The notes below the pieces were generated by a model, which saw nothing but the letters and a program-made list of their open reading frames with translations, searched no databases and had not been told where the DNA came from. 64,000 nucleotides of DNA from Streptomyces sp. CB02923 (GTDB lineage Bacteria > Actinomycetota > Actinomycetes > Streptomycetales > Streptomycetaceae). This document shows, piece by piece, positions 1 through 8,625 of the stretch. A program made the position numbers and the translations under genes. Position 1 is the stretch's first letter. Every line of letters starts with the position of its first letter. Location of the stretch: NCBI RefSeq assembly GCF_001905005.1, contig NZ_LWKZ01000008.1, positions 1-64,000 on the forward strand, written 5' to 3'.

Positions 1-228
1 TCCGAGAAACAGCGCCTAGGGGGCGGGCGATCTGTGAGGGGGCGCGGGTGCTGGCCAGCCTGGCCTCGTGACCGGGCCCGCGGCAGACGGCAGACGGCAG
101 ACGGCAGTGCGGCGTACGGCCAGGCGCTGCCGCCCGGCCCGGCTTGAAGCGCGGCGGGCCCGGCCTCCGGCTTCGGCAGCGCAGTGCGGGATACCGGCTC
201 ACCGACCCGGGCGGTCGTCAGCGAGCGC
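1..228. other. no gene recognised
   Basis: No convincing coding region is visible here. The only structure noticed is a short tandem repeat with a 7-bp period (unit close to GGCAGAC, about three and a half copies) near positions 82-106. Confidence 0.5.
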
Positions 229-745
229 TCATGGGGCCGTCTCCAACGACGATCGCCGGGGACGGGCGATTAACCTCTGAGGCCGTCGCACTCGATGATG
301 CTCTCGGGTCTGGCGGAGGTTGATCCCCTTGGGGGTGAGCGGGTCCCCGGGCCGACGGAAGCGTACGGGCTTGGGCCGCAGGAGTAGGCCGTCATCGGCC
401 GCGGTGGCCTCGGTGGCCGCGACGGCCTCGGTTTCCGCGGTGGCCTCGGTTTCCGCGAGCGCCCGGTAGAGCGAGGCGACCGGCGGGGGCTTGCCCGCGT
501 TCTTCCCCACCTTGCTGATCAGCTTCGTCGCGATCTCGGGGACCGGGATGCCTTGTCCTTGAGCGCGACGGAGAAGGTGAGGATGTCGCCGTCAATGACC
601 TTCGGGCGTCCGCCGTGGTTGCCCTTGGACGCGGCGATGGCCTGGTCTGGCCTGGCGGCCTGGCCATCGAGGGGCTTCTCGCGGATGTAGTTGCGCTCGA
701 TCTGACCGGCAACGGCGAGGACTGCCCGCTCGGGCCACCGCCCCT
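229..745 (-). pseudogene. serine recombinase C-terminal remnant, frameshifted
   Basis: Read on the minus strand, about 720-556 encodes a stretch with RNYIREKPLDGQ and GNHGGRPKVIDGD, the linker and C-terminal DNA-binding part of Streptomyces resolvase/invertase-type serine recombinases. A frame change near 555 is needed to continue into VPEIATKLI and GKNAGKPPPVASLYRALAE, after which the frame runs to the stop at 229. The N-terminal catalytic domain with its serine is absent; upstream sequence runs into the end of the MerR gene. A low-complexity ETEAT/AATEAT tract sits near the C-terminus. It is a dead fragment of a mobile-element recombinase, recognised from family sequence memory. Confidence 0.75.
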
Positions 746-748
746 GCC

Positions 749-1111
749 TCAGGCTGGACTTCCCGTTCCGTCACGATTGCGCGCCTCGGTGATGCAGTCG
801 TGCAGCCGGTTGCGCACGTCCCGCAGGTCCGTCATTTGCCGGTCGAGGCGGTCGAGTTCGGCCGCGAGCAGCTCCAGCAGTTCCGGTGACGCGCCACCGG
901 AGTCGACGAACGGCAGCACCTCGCGGATGGTTTTGCTGGGCAAGCCGACGGAGTAGAGCTGTTGGATAAGCCTGACCCGTTCGACGGCGCCGGCCGGATA
1001 CTGGCGCTGACCACCCGTATTCCGGGTGGAGTGCAGCAAGCCCTGCTGCTCGTAGTAGCGCAGAGCCCTGACGCTGACGCCCGCCTTCGCGGCGGCCTCT
1101 CCGATCCGCAT
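749..1111 (-). CDS. MerR-family transcriptional regulator
   Basis: A 120-residue protein starting MRIGEAAAKAGVSVRALRYY, the N-terminal winged-helix signature of MerR regulators, followed by GLL, the RQY wing and a C-terminal coiled coil (about residues 80-112) for dimerisation. The frame extends further upstream but the MRIGEAA methionine matches the family start. No conserved C-terminal cysteines for metal binding are seen, so a small-molecule or redox-type effector is more likely. The NmrA-like oxidoreductase gene at 1731 is divergent, a common MerR arrangement, so it is a candidate target; this is inferred. Confidence 0.85.
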   Translation of the reverse strand: MRIGEAAAKAGVSVRALRYYEQQGLLHSTRNTGGQRQYPAGAVERVRLIQQLYSVGLPSKTIREVLPFVDSGGASPELLELLAAELDRLDRQMTDLRDVRNRLHDCITEARNRDGTGSPA

Positions 1112-1269
1112 CCCGGCCTCCTGACCCGATTCCACGTCCGCCTTGCACCTGACGTTGGCGTCAGGTTTTAGCGTAGCGGACACGTCGCGGGCAGCCCCTT
1201 CCGATCTCTGAAGCACGCCCATGACCAGCACGTTTCCGTAGCCGACCGCAATTGGGAGATGTTTGCACG

Positions 1270-1631
1270 ATGTACGAGGCCGCCGACAGCGGTGCGCTCG
1301 ATCAACTGGGCACATACCTGTCCGACGGCTACCTCCTCACCCGAGCGGCCGACGGCCCTTTGCGCCGGCAGTGGGCGGGAGCTGACGCCGATACCGCCCT
1401 AAGTCGGCTGTTTCCGATGGTCGGCCCCCACAGAGTGAGCGTCCGCGAGATCGTCGCCCGAACTGCGTTATCGGCCTGATCGACACCCCTGACGTGATCC
1501 CGATCCCGGCCGACGAGTCCTGGACCATGCCCGTCGCTGAGCTCTCCCGGGCCGAAGACACGAAGACCACCGACATCCGCCCCCACTACCAGGGCCCCGC
1601 CGAGTTCGGCCGCATCGTCGGCACGGACTGA
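1270..1631 (+). pseudogene. unrecognised gene, probably frameshifted
   Basis: An ATG at 1270 follows a GGGAGA ribosome-binding site and opens a frame to a stop at 1480 (69 residues). A second open stretch in another frame, from about 1464 to the TGA at 1629-1631, encodes acidic coding-like sequence including DTPDVIPIPADESWTMPV. Together they look like one short gene of about 120 codons broken near 1460, or two unrelated pieces. The family was not recognised. It lies between the MerR gene and the NmrA-like gene. Confidence 0.35.
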
Positions 1632-1680
1632 GCGGCGGCCTGCTCCGACTCACTTCTCAGTACCCCAGGAAGGTTCAGCA

Positions 1681-1734
1681 ATGTTCATCAGGAACACGTC
1701 CGTGATCGCCGAGAGCGCAGCGTGGTCGGCATGA
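1681..1734 (+). CDS. 17-residue ORF translationally coupled to the next gene
   Basis: An ATG at 1681 is preceded by AGGAAGG at good spacing and encodes MFIRNTSVIAESAAWSA. Its stop overlaps the ATG of the oxidoreductase gene (ATGA at 1731-1734). The downstream ATG has no clear ribosome-binding site of its own, so coupling is plausible. It could be a leader peptide or the tail of a degraded gene. The function is unknown. Confidence 0.4.
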   Translation: MFIRNTSVIAESAAWSA

Positions 1735-2654
1735 CCAGTATCAACAAAATCGTCGTCGTCTTGGGCGCCACGGGACAGCAGGGAGGAGCGGTCGCCGCTG
1801 CGCTGCGGTCCGACGGCTGGGCGGTGCGCGCGGTCGTGCGGGACCCGTCCGGCCGCCGGGCCCGGTCCCTCTCCGCCACCGGCATCGAAACCTTCCGCGG
1901 TGACCTCGGCGATCCGGAGTCGCTCCGCGCGGCCTTCTCCGGCGCCCACGGCGTCTTCAGTGTCCAGCCGAACTCCGGCCAGGCCGGCGCCGGCGTGACC
2001 AACGAGGACGAGGTCCGCTTCGGCACGGCGGTGGCCGACATCGCCGAGCGCTGCGGCGTCGCCCACCTCGTCTACAGCTCGGCGATCACGGCGGGCTCGA
2101 CAACGGGCGTCGACCATCTCGACACCAAGAGCCGTATCGAGGCCCATGTCCGGAGTCTGGACATCGCCAGCACCATCATTCGGCCGGCCACGTTCATGGA
2201 ACTCCTGCTAACCCCCGAAATGGGGCTCGACCGGGGGCACCTGTCCTTCCTGATGCGCCCCGACCGGGCCATGCAGTTCATCGCGGTACGCGACATCGGC
2301 CGCATCGTCGCCGCGGTCTTCGGCTCACCCGGTCGTTACGTCGGCCGCACCATGGAGATTGCCGGTGACGCGCTCACCGGCAAGGCCCTTGCCGAGCATC
2401 TGACCCAGGCCGCCGGCCAGCCGATCAGCTACAGCCGCCTGCCGACGACGCAGTCGGCACAGGGCGAGGTCCTCGGCAAGTTGGCAGCACTCGTTGACGA
2501 TGGCAGGCTGACGGGAAACGCGAACCTCGACGCGTTGCGCGCGGAGTTTCCCTTCTTGCTGCGCTTCGACCGCTGGCTTGCGGGCCCTGGTGCGGGTCTC
2601 CTCGATGAGGCGCTCCGTCCCACGGCCAAGGACACGGGCATAGCTCCGCGCTAA
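1731..2654 (+). CDS. NmrA-like NAD(P)-binding oxidoreductase
   Basis: A 307-residue protein with an N-terminal Rossmann motif VVLGATGQQGGAVAAAL (GATGxxG, residues about 8-24) and the NmrA/HSCARG-like layout: R and D after beta2 (VVRDPSGRRA), GDLGD, and the VFSVQP strand. These atypical SDRs bind NAD(P) and act as redox sensors or reductases; the YxxxK catalytic pair is not obvious. A GTG at 1722 is in frame, but the ATG at 1731 overlaps the stop of the small upstream ORF and is preferred. Probably controlled by the divergent MerR protein; this is inferred from context. Confidence 0.8.
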   Translation: MTSINKIVVVLGATGQQGGAVAAALRSDGWAVRAVVRDPSGRRARSLSATGIETFRGDLGDPESLRAAFSGAHGVFSVQPNSGQAGAGVTNEDEVRFGTAVADIAERCGVAHLVYSSAITAGSTTGVDHLDTKSRIEAHVRSLDIASTIIRPATFMELLLTPEMGLDRGHLSFLMRPDRAMQFIAVRDIGRIVAAVFGSPGRYVGRTMEIAGDALTGKALAEHLTQAAGQPISYSRLPTTQSAQGEVLGKLAALVDDGRLTGNANLDALRAEFPFLLRFDRWLAGPGAGLLDEALRPTAKDTGIAPR

Positions 2655-2764
2655 ACGAGGTTCAGCGTGCGATCCGGGCAGATCCGGGCGGCCGGCTTCA
2701 CCTCGACCAGCAGTTCGGGGAAAGCCAATCGAGAGATACCGATCGTCGTGCACGCCACCCGCGG
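2651..2764 (-). pseudogene. RidA-like C-terminal remnant
   Basis: The minus-strand frame ending at 2651 encodes VACTTIGISRLAFPELLVEV, which resembles the R-T-T-V-G / L-P-x-x-x-x-V-E-V end of Rid (YjgF) family deaminases. No N-terminal part is recognisable upstream, where a Tn3 transposase tail begins. The match is short, so the assignment is tentative. Confidence 0.4.
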
Positions 2765-2879
2765 ACCAGGCCGTGGCGATCTCCCAGGGAGTGGACCGCC
2801 GCGGCCTCGAAGCGGGCGGCCCAAGGCGGCCGACCACAAGCTGATGGGCGTTCTGGCCGGCTCCTGACGCCATCAGCCC

Positions 2880-3266
2880 GCGCCGTCCTCCTCCTCGTCG
2901 TCGTCGCGCCCGGCGGCGTCTGGGTCCGGTCACGCAGCGGGGGCCAGGGCGCCGGCGGCCGGAGTTGGAAGCGGCGAAGCTGCAGCGACCGAGCAGGTTG
3001 AGATTGCGGTGCTTGAGCGGGGACAGCTGGGCGATGTCCTCGTCCCGGGGCGCGTGACCCTCGGCCTGGAGCCGGGCAACGGCGTCGATGTAGCGCGTCG
3101 TCCAGAACACGCTGGCGTTGAGGACCAGGCCGAGCGATCCGAACTGGTCCTCCATCCCGTCGCGGTACGCCTGGTGGATGGTGCCGCGCTTGGTGCCGCG
3201 CTTGCCGTGGCAGACGTCGCGGGCGAGCTTGTGGCGGGACTCCTGCACGGTGAGCTGGCGGTCCAT
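2880..3266 (-). pseudogene. Tn3-family transposase C-terminal fragment
   Basis: The minus-strand translation contains QESRHKLARDVCHGKRGT, YRDGMEDQFGSLGLVLNASV and LSPLKHRNLNLLGR, the conserved C-terminal end of Streptomyces Tn3-family transposases. A three-codon duplication (KRGTKRGT) and frame changes after LLGRCSFAAS break the reading frame. Only about 130 codons of a protein near 1000 residues remain, so it is inactive. No 38-bp Tn3 terminal repeat was found beside it. Confidence 0.8.
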
Positions 3267-3452
3267 CGCCGCCGCCCGCCGGTCGGTGCCGGCGGCTGCA
3301 CGATGACCTCAGCCGGAGAGCGTCCGCCGCCCCACCCTGCGACCACCGCCGCCCCGAGGAGTACGACTCCCTGGGAGCCTCCTCACGCGGAACCCTCTGC
3401 GGCAACGAGCCGGTGGCCACGTCCAGCAGGACGTAGCTGCCTCCAACGGTGA

Positions 3453-3930
3453 TCAGCTCTGCGGAGGGAGCGGCGAGCTGGGCGACGAAGCGGCCGACCG
3501 TGTCAGTGAGCAGGTTCGGGGTGATGCGGGTGGGGCGGGTGTCGCCGGGGTGGCGGTAGAAGGTGGGGCGGGGCGGGCGTTCGGGGGGGGCAGGCGAGCA
3601 TGTACGAGACGGCGTGGCCGCCGGCCAGGACGCGGCCGTGGGCGTCCCCGTTCTCGTGGAGGGTGGGGCGGATCATGCCGGAGGCGAGCATCCAGCCGCT
3701 GAGGGTGCAGGTGATGTTGCCGCTGTCGCTGATCTGGACGAGCCAGGAGCGGGGGGATGCAGCGCACAGAGCAGGTGGCCACGATGGCGTCGTATTCGGC
3801 TGCGTCCAGGTGCCCGCGCAGGCCGTCGCCCTGGACGAGGGTGGGGGTGTAGCCGGCCGCGTTCAGGTGCTTGGCGGCGCGGCGGGCGATGTCGGTGCGT
3901 CATCGATGGCTCGGGAGAGGGCAGTTGGTC
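3453..3930 (-). pseudogene. PCMT-type methyltransferase C-terminal remnant
   Basis: Across two or three minus-strand frames the sequence reads DIARRAAKHLNAAGYTPTLV, then QGDGLRGHLDAAEYDAIVAT, CSVRCIPPLL and, after more shifts, LSGWMLASGMIRPTLHENGD and GGHAVSYML. This order matches the SAM-domain end of protein-L-isoaspartate O-methyltransferase-like proteins common in actinomycete peptide-modification loci. The N-terminal half is missing and the frame changes several times, so this is a decayed copy. Related sequence occurs at 7.0-7.5 kb (broken) and 45.3-46.1 kb (intact). Confidence 0.6.
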
Positions 3931-3939
3931 CGTACATGG

Positions 3940-4292
3940 CACTGCCGTGGCCGTCTCGGCCCGGGCGCCGTGCGCTGTTCGCTGTTCGCGCAGTTGCTCC
4001 AGCCGCGTCGCGAGCAGGTACTCGGCGGTGCGCTCCCGGGCCGTATCGGCTGCCTTGGTCGCCGACGCTATAGCGTCCGCGCCGTTCGGGTTGTGCCTGT
4101 ATCAGCGGCGCCCCTGCTCGGTCCTGTACGCACGGTACGCACGGCGGGCCTCCGCTTCGGCATCCTCGGTGCGTCCCAGCCACGCGAGGGCGCTGCTGCG
4201 GTACGCCAGCAGGGCCGCCGCCACCGCGTTCTGCGTACGAGGCAGCGGCAGCGGCAGCCCACCGTCGACGTGGTGCACGGCAGTGCACTCAC
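3940..4292 (-). pseudogene. degraded coding remnant, family not recognised
   Basis: A minus-strand stretch has coding-like composition and helical, alanine-rich protein (AVAAALLAYRSSALAWLGRT, EDAEAEARRAYRAYRTEQGR), then a stop, then ADAIASATKAADTARERTAE and YLLATRLEQLREQR in another frame. It resembles a helical repeat-type protein broken by a stop and a frameshift. It could be the N-terminal part of the neighbouring methyltransferase remnant's operon. No function is proposed. Confidence 0.3.
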
Positions 4293-4414
4293 GACCTCAT
4301 CCGTTGCGGTGGCCTTGAGGCCTTGGCAGAGGCTGGCTAGGCCCCAGGCCGACTACCGGCCCGGGAGGGGCGGGGAGGTGGCCGGCGATGTGTGCGCCCC
4401 GGTCCGCGGACGCG

Positions 4415-5005
4415 TCAGAAGCGCACGTCGGAGCAGGCGTAGAAGGCGTTGCCGGTGTCGGCGATGGTCCAGACGCCGAGGATGAGGTGCCGTCCGGTCT
4501 TCTGGGGCAGGACGCCGGCGTGGGTGACCGTGGAGCCGGGCAGACGGCCGCCGAAGGGCACCGTGAGGAACGGCTGCGGGTCCAGGTCGGCTCTGGTCAG
4601 CGGCTTGGTGGGGTCCCAGCCGTCCTTGGTGATGTAGTAGCGGAAGTCGGTGGTGGCGTGGCGGGCGGTGATCCGCCAGGTGAAGTTGTGGCTCTGGCCT
4701 GCGGTCAGCTTGGTGGCCGGCCAGTTCCCGCCTCGCGGGTCGTCCAGTTCGGAGAAGCGCCCGATGCCACCCGCGCAGATGCGCCCGTCGGCGGGCCCGC
4801 GCGCGGGGAATCCCTTGGGCCCCTCCACGCTCGGCGGCTCCCACTGGATCTGCCCGCAATTGCGGACGGTGCCGTTGCCGCACAGCTGCTGACGGCTGAC
4901 GGGCGAGTCGGTGTAGCCGTGCCCCTGAGCGCTGCCGCTGGTGGCGAGCAGGGCCGTTCCGGCGAGGCCGAGGCCGAGGAGTAACGAGGTGAGCTTCCTA
5001 CGCAT
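4415..5005 (-). CDS. AA10 lytic polysaccharide monooxygenase, secreted
   Basis: A 196-residue secreted copper enzyme that oxidatively cleaves chitin or cellulose. A Sec signal peptide (MRRKL, hydrophobic core, cleavage after SAQG at residue 28) exposes the mature N-terminal His29 (HGYTDSPVSRQQLC), half of the histidine brace. The second copper histidine is His116 in TWRITARH, and the C-terminal TGNAFYACSDVRF holds the conserved axial aromatic. Length fits a single-domain AA10. Codon 8 is TTA (4982-4984), so translation should need the bldA tRNA. A DasR-like box lies 117 bp upstream of the start. The endo-H gene is the next gene upstream on the same strand, about 300 bp away. Confidence 0.92.
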   Translation of the reverse strand: MRRKLTSLLLGLGLAGTALLATSGSAQGHGYTDSPVSRQQLCGNGTVRNCGQIQWEPPSVEGPKGFPARGPADGRICAGGIGRFSELDDPRGGNWPATKLTAGQSHNFTWRITARHATTDFRYYITKDGWDPTKPLTRADLDPQPFLTVPFGGRLPGSTVTHAGVLPQKTGRHLILGVWTIADTGNAFYACSDVRF

Positions 5006-5118
5006 GGCGTGCTCCCGTGGTCCAAGGTTGCGGATGGGACGGGCGCGTACCTCGGATGCGTGGGCGAACGGCGGGGACGAGGTGGCAGTTCGGAAACACC
5101 CGGAGGACACACGTCCAA

Positions 5119-5134
5119 TGCGGTCTAGACCAAG
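5119..5134. promoter_or_regulatory. DasR-like operator (dre box)
   Basis: A perfect 10-bp palindrome GGTCTAGACC (5122-5131) followed by A matches the core of the Streptomyces DasR consensus ACTGGTCTAGACCACT; the flanks match less well. It lies 117 bp upstream of the LPMO start. DasR is the GntR-type, GlcNAc-phosphate-responsive repressor of chitin-utilisation genes, which fits an LPMO. Confidence 0.65.
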
Positions 5135-5309
5135 TCCGAGACTAGCCCGGCGATTTGAACATGTCCATATCAATGGCGGTCGGGGCCTGCGCCAGCCGCT
5201 CGGTGGCCGCGCCCCGGCATCGTTGCCAAGGCGCGGCCTGCGCAAGGCATACCTCTACTGAATGTGGTGGGCCCCGCGGGGGCACCGTATGCCGAGGCGG
5301 GCGGTCGCC

Positions 5310-6230
5310 TTACGGCGTGTATACGGCGTCACTGCCGTACAACTCCCTGGTGAACGCGGAGACATCGGCGCTGCGGTCGGTGCCGTCGAGGTTGTACGTG
5401 AGATACACGCCGTACCCTTCGCGGACGGTGCGGCGAGCGAAGCTGGTGACCGTGCTCTGCGAGGTCCGGCCGATCTCGACAGCCGCGGGTGAGAGCTTCG
5501 ACTTGGGCAGTGCCATGCCGGGGACCTGCCAGGAGCCGTAGTACGGGTTCCAGGCGTAGTCGAACTTGGAGGAGATGTTGACGCCGCCGTAGGAGAGGCT
5601 CGACGCGGCCGGACCGATGTTGTAGAGGCTGATGATCTTGTTCGGCATGTTCGCGCGCAGCGCCGTCACCAAGTGCACGAACGAGCTGCTGTTGGGCTGG
5701 CCGGTGCCGTTGGTGCCGTACTTGGCGTACTCGTCGTCGAAGTCGATGCCGTCCAGACCGTACTTGCTCACGGCGTCCGACAGTTGTTTCGCGAACGCCG
5801 AAGCCGTCTGCTGCGACGCGAAGTTGGCGAAGCCCGCGCCCTGATGGTTGCCGAGCACTGAAAGGACGACCTTGATGCCCTTCCGTTGCAACGGCCGCAC
5901 TTCGGTAGCAACATTGTCAAGGACGCGCTGCACGTTCTCGTTGAAGTGCAGGTACGCCGTCTTCGTGTCCGTGTTGTAGTTGATGTTCGCTGCGAAGATC
6001 ACGGCGACGTCGAAGGCGTTGCCGCCGCCGTTGGCAAGGGTGTACTTGCCCACGTTGAGCATGCTGTGGTTGTTCACCTCGACGTAGGCCACCGAGGTCG
6101 GTCCCTGCTTCTTGGGAGCGGGGGTGGGGGCCGCAGTCGCGCCGGCCGGGGCGGTCGCACCGAAGGCGAGGGCCGCGATGGTCGAGAGCGCGAGCGCGGC
6201 CGTCCGCACTCTGCGCCGTAGATTTAACAT
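5310..6230 (-). CDS. endoH: endo-beta-N-acetylglucosaminidase H (GH18)
   Basis: A 306-residue secreted GH18 enzyme that cleaves between the two core GlcNAc residues of high-mannose N-glycans. The mature part (KQGPTSVAYVEVNNHSMLNV, HFNENVQRVLDN, LSVLGNHQGAGFANF, NPYYGSWQVPGMALP) is nearly the same as remembered Streptomyces plicatus EndoH, including the catalytic motif DGIDFDDEY with the Asp/Glu pair. A signal peptide covers about residues 1-38. The ATG at 6230 has a GGGAGA site upstream; the frame continues further but without family sequence. Codon 2 is TTA (6225-6227), so expression is probably bldA-dependent. It sits in tandem with the LPMO gene. Confidence 0.93.
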   Translation of the reverse strand: MLNLRRRVRTAALALSTIAALAFGATAPAGATAAPTPAPKKQGPTSVAYVEVNNHSMLNVGKYTLANGGGNAFDVAVIFAANINYNTDTKTAYLHFNENVQRVLDNVATEVRPLQRKGIKVVLSVLGNHQGAGFANFASQQTASAFAKQLSDAVSKYGLDGIDFDDEYAKYGTNGTGQPNSSSFVHLVTALRANMPNKIISLYNIGPAASSLSYGGVNISSKFDYAWNPYYGSWQVPGMALPKSKLSPAAVEIGRTSQSTVTSFARRTVREGYGVYLTYNLDGTDRSADVSAFTRELYGSDAVYTP

Positions 6231-6333
6231 GGGTGATCGATCTCCCGTCGTAAGGGCCGGCGCCCGACCTGCTCGATAGCGCCGGGTGAGCCCTGTGAGT
6301 CTCACACTCCATTCAGATGTTCCGGTAGAGGCC

Positions 6334-6800
6334 CTCAGCCACCAGTGAGCTGGCCGTGGGCCGTGTGGCTGGTGAGAGTGGCCGACAACAGCACCACCGG
6401 GGCGCCGAACGCGCCGAGCCACTCCAGCAGATGTGACAGCATCTGATGCATCTACGGCACGTACGCATACGCCTCGTCGACCACGAAGGCCTTATCGGAC
6501 AGGCCGAACAGGCGCAGCGCGTTGTAGGTCAGTGGCAGCGCGGCCCCGAGCGCCTGATCGATCGTGCCCGCGGCGAGCGGCGCGAGCAGCCCCCGCCGGG
6601 GCCCCACAGCCAGGCTCCCGCGTCCACCGCGGTGACCGCATCCGCGCTCGCCTCCCCTGCACCGGGTTCCCGGCGTCTGGCTGACCGTTGTAGGCCGGGC
6701 TGAGCCACGCCATCGAATACAGCAGCGTCAGCACCCGTTCCCGCTCCCGCTTCCGCTCCCCGGCCAACGTCTCCTGCGCGAACCTCCGCACGGGCGGAGG
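6334..6800 (-). pseudogene. cas3 helicase remnant
   Basis: Minus-strand translation across two frame changes gives RRFAQETLAGER, LTLLYSMAWLSPAYNGQPDA, AVTAVDAGAWLWGP, then LLAPLAAGTIDQALGAALPL, TYNALRLFGLSDKAFVVDEA and, after an in-frame stop, MHQMLSHLLEWLGAFGAPVV followed by LLSATL. This is the motif II (DExH) to motif III (SAT) part of the type I CRISPR nuclease-helicase Cas3. At least two frameshifts and one nonsense codon (after VVDEAYAYVP) show it is dead. HD nuclease and C-terminal parts are missing. A CRISPR-like repeat pair lies 0.7 kb away. Confidence 0.75.
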
Positions 6801-7034
6801 GTATCGGTGTCTTCCGGTCTCTCGTGCAGGCGGGGACGATGGTGTGGTGGTACGGAGCCTGGTGTTGCGGTGTGTCGGCACCGAGCGGACAGGGCCCGAG
6901 CCCGCAGGCCCCGGAGGAGATTCCCAAGGTCCGTACCTGCAGGAATCCCAGCCGAACGGGCACCGCACCGGGACGACGCCCGGTTCCTTCCCTCCCTCTC
7001 AGAGCGGCGACGACCTTTGATGTCCGAACCGGAC

Positions 7035-7475
7035 TTCGGGCCGGCTCCGCAAGGAGCGCGCCCAGAAGATCGGCCAACGCGGCTACTTTCACCAGGCCCC
7101 ACGCCTGCGCAAAGCCTCCGAGGCAGTGCCCCGCGGACGCTACGTCCCTGATCACACAGCTCGACGACCACTCCCCCACCCAGCCCGGACCGGCCACCGG
7201 CCTGTTCACCTCCTCCGCCTCATGCAGCTCCATCGTCATCAAGATGCGGCAAGTTCTCGGCCCGCAGCCCGGCGAGCACATCCTCGAAATCGGCACCGGC
7301 ACCGGCTACACCACCGCCCTGCTGTGCACCCTCGCCGGCGACGCCTCGGTGACGACCTGCGAGATCGGCCCCACCCTCGCCGACACCGCCCGCCACACCC
7401 TCACCACTAACGGACACCAGCCCGACATCGTCACCGCGGACGGCGAACACGGCGTCCCGCACCGCGCCCCGCCCC
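7035..7475 (+). pseudogene. PCMT-type methyltransferase N-terminal remnant
   Basis: Plus-strand sequence encodes LRKASEAVPRGRYVPD, then in another frame SLITQLDD, GPATGLFTSSASCSSIVIKM and RQVLGPQPGEHILEIGTGTG (SAM-binding motif I), continuing to DIVTADGEHGVPHRAP. It is the N-terminal and Rossmann part of a protein-L-isoaspartate methyltransferase-like protein. The sequence stops at about 7475, just before the first CRISPR-like repeat, so the C-terminal half is gone. Confidence 0.65.
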
Positions 7476-7500
7476 TTCCCTCGTTGACCGGCTGCGTCTC

Positions 7501-7594
7501 GTACTCTCCGCGCGAGCGAGCGGAGGTGACTCGCTGACGGCGGCGAAGGTGCTGCGGGAGGCTAAGCGTTCTCCGCGCGAGTGGAGGTGAGTCG
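7501..7594. CRISPR. relic two-repeat CRISPR array (type I-E-like)
   Basis: Two related elements, 7501-7533 and 7566-7594, share TCTCCGCGCGAG followed by GGAGGTGA and a TCG end. The pattern resembles the 29-nt repeats of actinomycete type I-E arrays. The first copy carries a 4-bp GCGA duplication; without it, it is 29 nt and agrees with the second at about 24 positions. The intervening 32 nt (7534-7565) is exactly type I-E spacer length. No third repeat is visible on either side. The nearby dead cas3 supports a decayed locus. Confidence 0.6.
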
Positions 7595-7693
7595 TCCGTG
7601 GGGCGGGCTGTGTACAGCAACACAGACAATGACTGCGAGAAAGCGTAGCCGTCCAAATGAGGAGTCGAGCCTATGACCGAGCGAGCTATCTGA

Positions 7694-8341
7694 TTCGATC
7701 CCGATTCGAGTGACTGGAATTCCCGGCAGATCCGCGTCCGGGCTTATCGCTGGTACGTCGCCGTCGCCGTCGCCGTCGAGGTCGACCGCGACGGGCACGT
7801 CGACGCCACAACCAGGCTCGGGCACGCCCCCGAACTACCCGCCGCCTACACAGAAGCCGTCAACAGAGTGCGCGGCGCGTCTATCGACCGCATCTGGTAC
7901 GACGGCTACTCAGGCGACTTCTCCTGGGGGGACAGCCCGCGCTGGGTCATTCTGTACATGCAGTCCCCCATCGAGGCTGCGGTCGAAGCCTTACGCGCCG
8001 CTGAACTCGACCAGGACTACAGCGGGCTTCACGCGCTCGCGCACCGGTTGGCCCTCTCCTGCGATGATTGGCTTGCTCGCGGCGAAAGGCAGCTGATCCG
8101 CGGAGTCGATTTCGCCCCACCGCCGCACGCGTTTCTGTGTTTCCTGCGAGGCAAGGCCAAGGAGCGCGGAGTACGCCTCAACGGTCGGGCAACCGCCGCA
8201 AGGGTGTGGGTTCGCCCGACGCTGCCGCCCACCCAGAAGCAGATGCGCCAAATGTTCCCCGAGCGCTACCCCGGGTGGGTGGACCGCTGGACCGAGCACG
8301 CCAAACTAGAGGCGCGACACCTGTCCAGTTCCGTACGGTGA
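7694..8341 (+). CDS. unrecognised protein, probably missing its native start
   Basis: A GTG at 7868 would give 157 residues, but the same frame is open and protein-like back to a stop at 7691 (RWYVAVAVAVEVDRDGHVDA, TRLGHAPELPAAYTEAV), with no ATG, GTG or TTG that looks like a start. The original N-terminus was therefore probably lost. The visible protein has DRIWYDGYSGDFSWGDSPRW and a charged C-terminal region (RERGVRLNG-like, then FPERYPGWVDRW). No domain was recognised. It follows the CRISPR relic and may be a truncated accessory gene. Confidence 0.45.
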   Translation, partial: FDPDSSDWNSRQIRVRAYRWYVAVAVAVEVDRDGHVDATTRLGHAPELPAAYTEAVNRVRGASIDRIWYDGYSGDFSWGDSPRWVILYMQSPIEAAVEALRAAELDQDYSGLHALAHRLALSCDDWLARGERQLIRGVDFAPPPHAFLCFLRGKAKERGVRLNGRATAARVWVRPTLPPTQKQMRQMFPERYPGWVDRWTEHAKLEARHLSSSVR

Positions 8342-8367
8342 AAACCCCGACCGGCGGCAAGTGTCCC

Positions 8368-8602
8368 TGCAGCATGAGCCTGCAGAACTCCTGGGGCGAC
8401 GGCAAGGAACACTTCGCCCACCACGCGAAATGGGCCCTCGGCATCCGGGCACCGAAAAAACCTGGACTGGTGGAACGGCCTGGCTCTCGTGACGCCCCAG
8501 TCGCCGATCGCGTGGCGAAAGCTGGCCTACTGGGTGGCGCGAATCCCACAGAAAGAGAACCACTACGACTTCAGCTCCTGGACCCACCTCCATGGGCTTT
8601 AA
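8368..8602 (+). pseudogene. frameshifted remnant, family unknown
   Basis: Coding-like sequence reads SWGDGKEHFAHHAKWALGIR in one frame and, after a +1 shift near 8460, WWNGLALVTPQSPIAWRKLA and YWVARIPQKENHYDFSSWTH to a TAA at about 8600. The tryptophan-rich tail is protein-like but was not recognised. Confidence 0.3.
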
Positions 8603-8625
8603 GTGACCCCGGACAACGTACGTAT

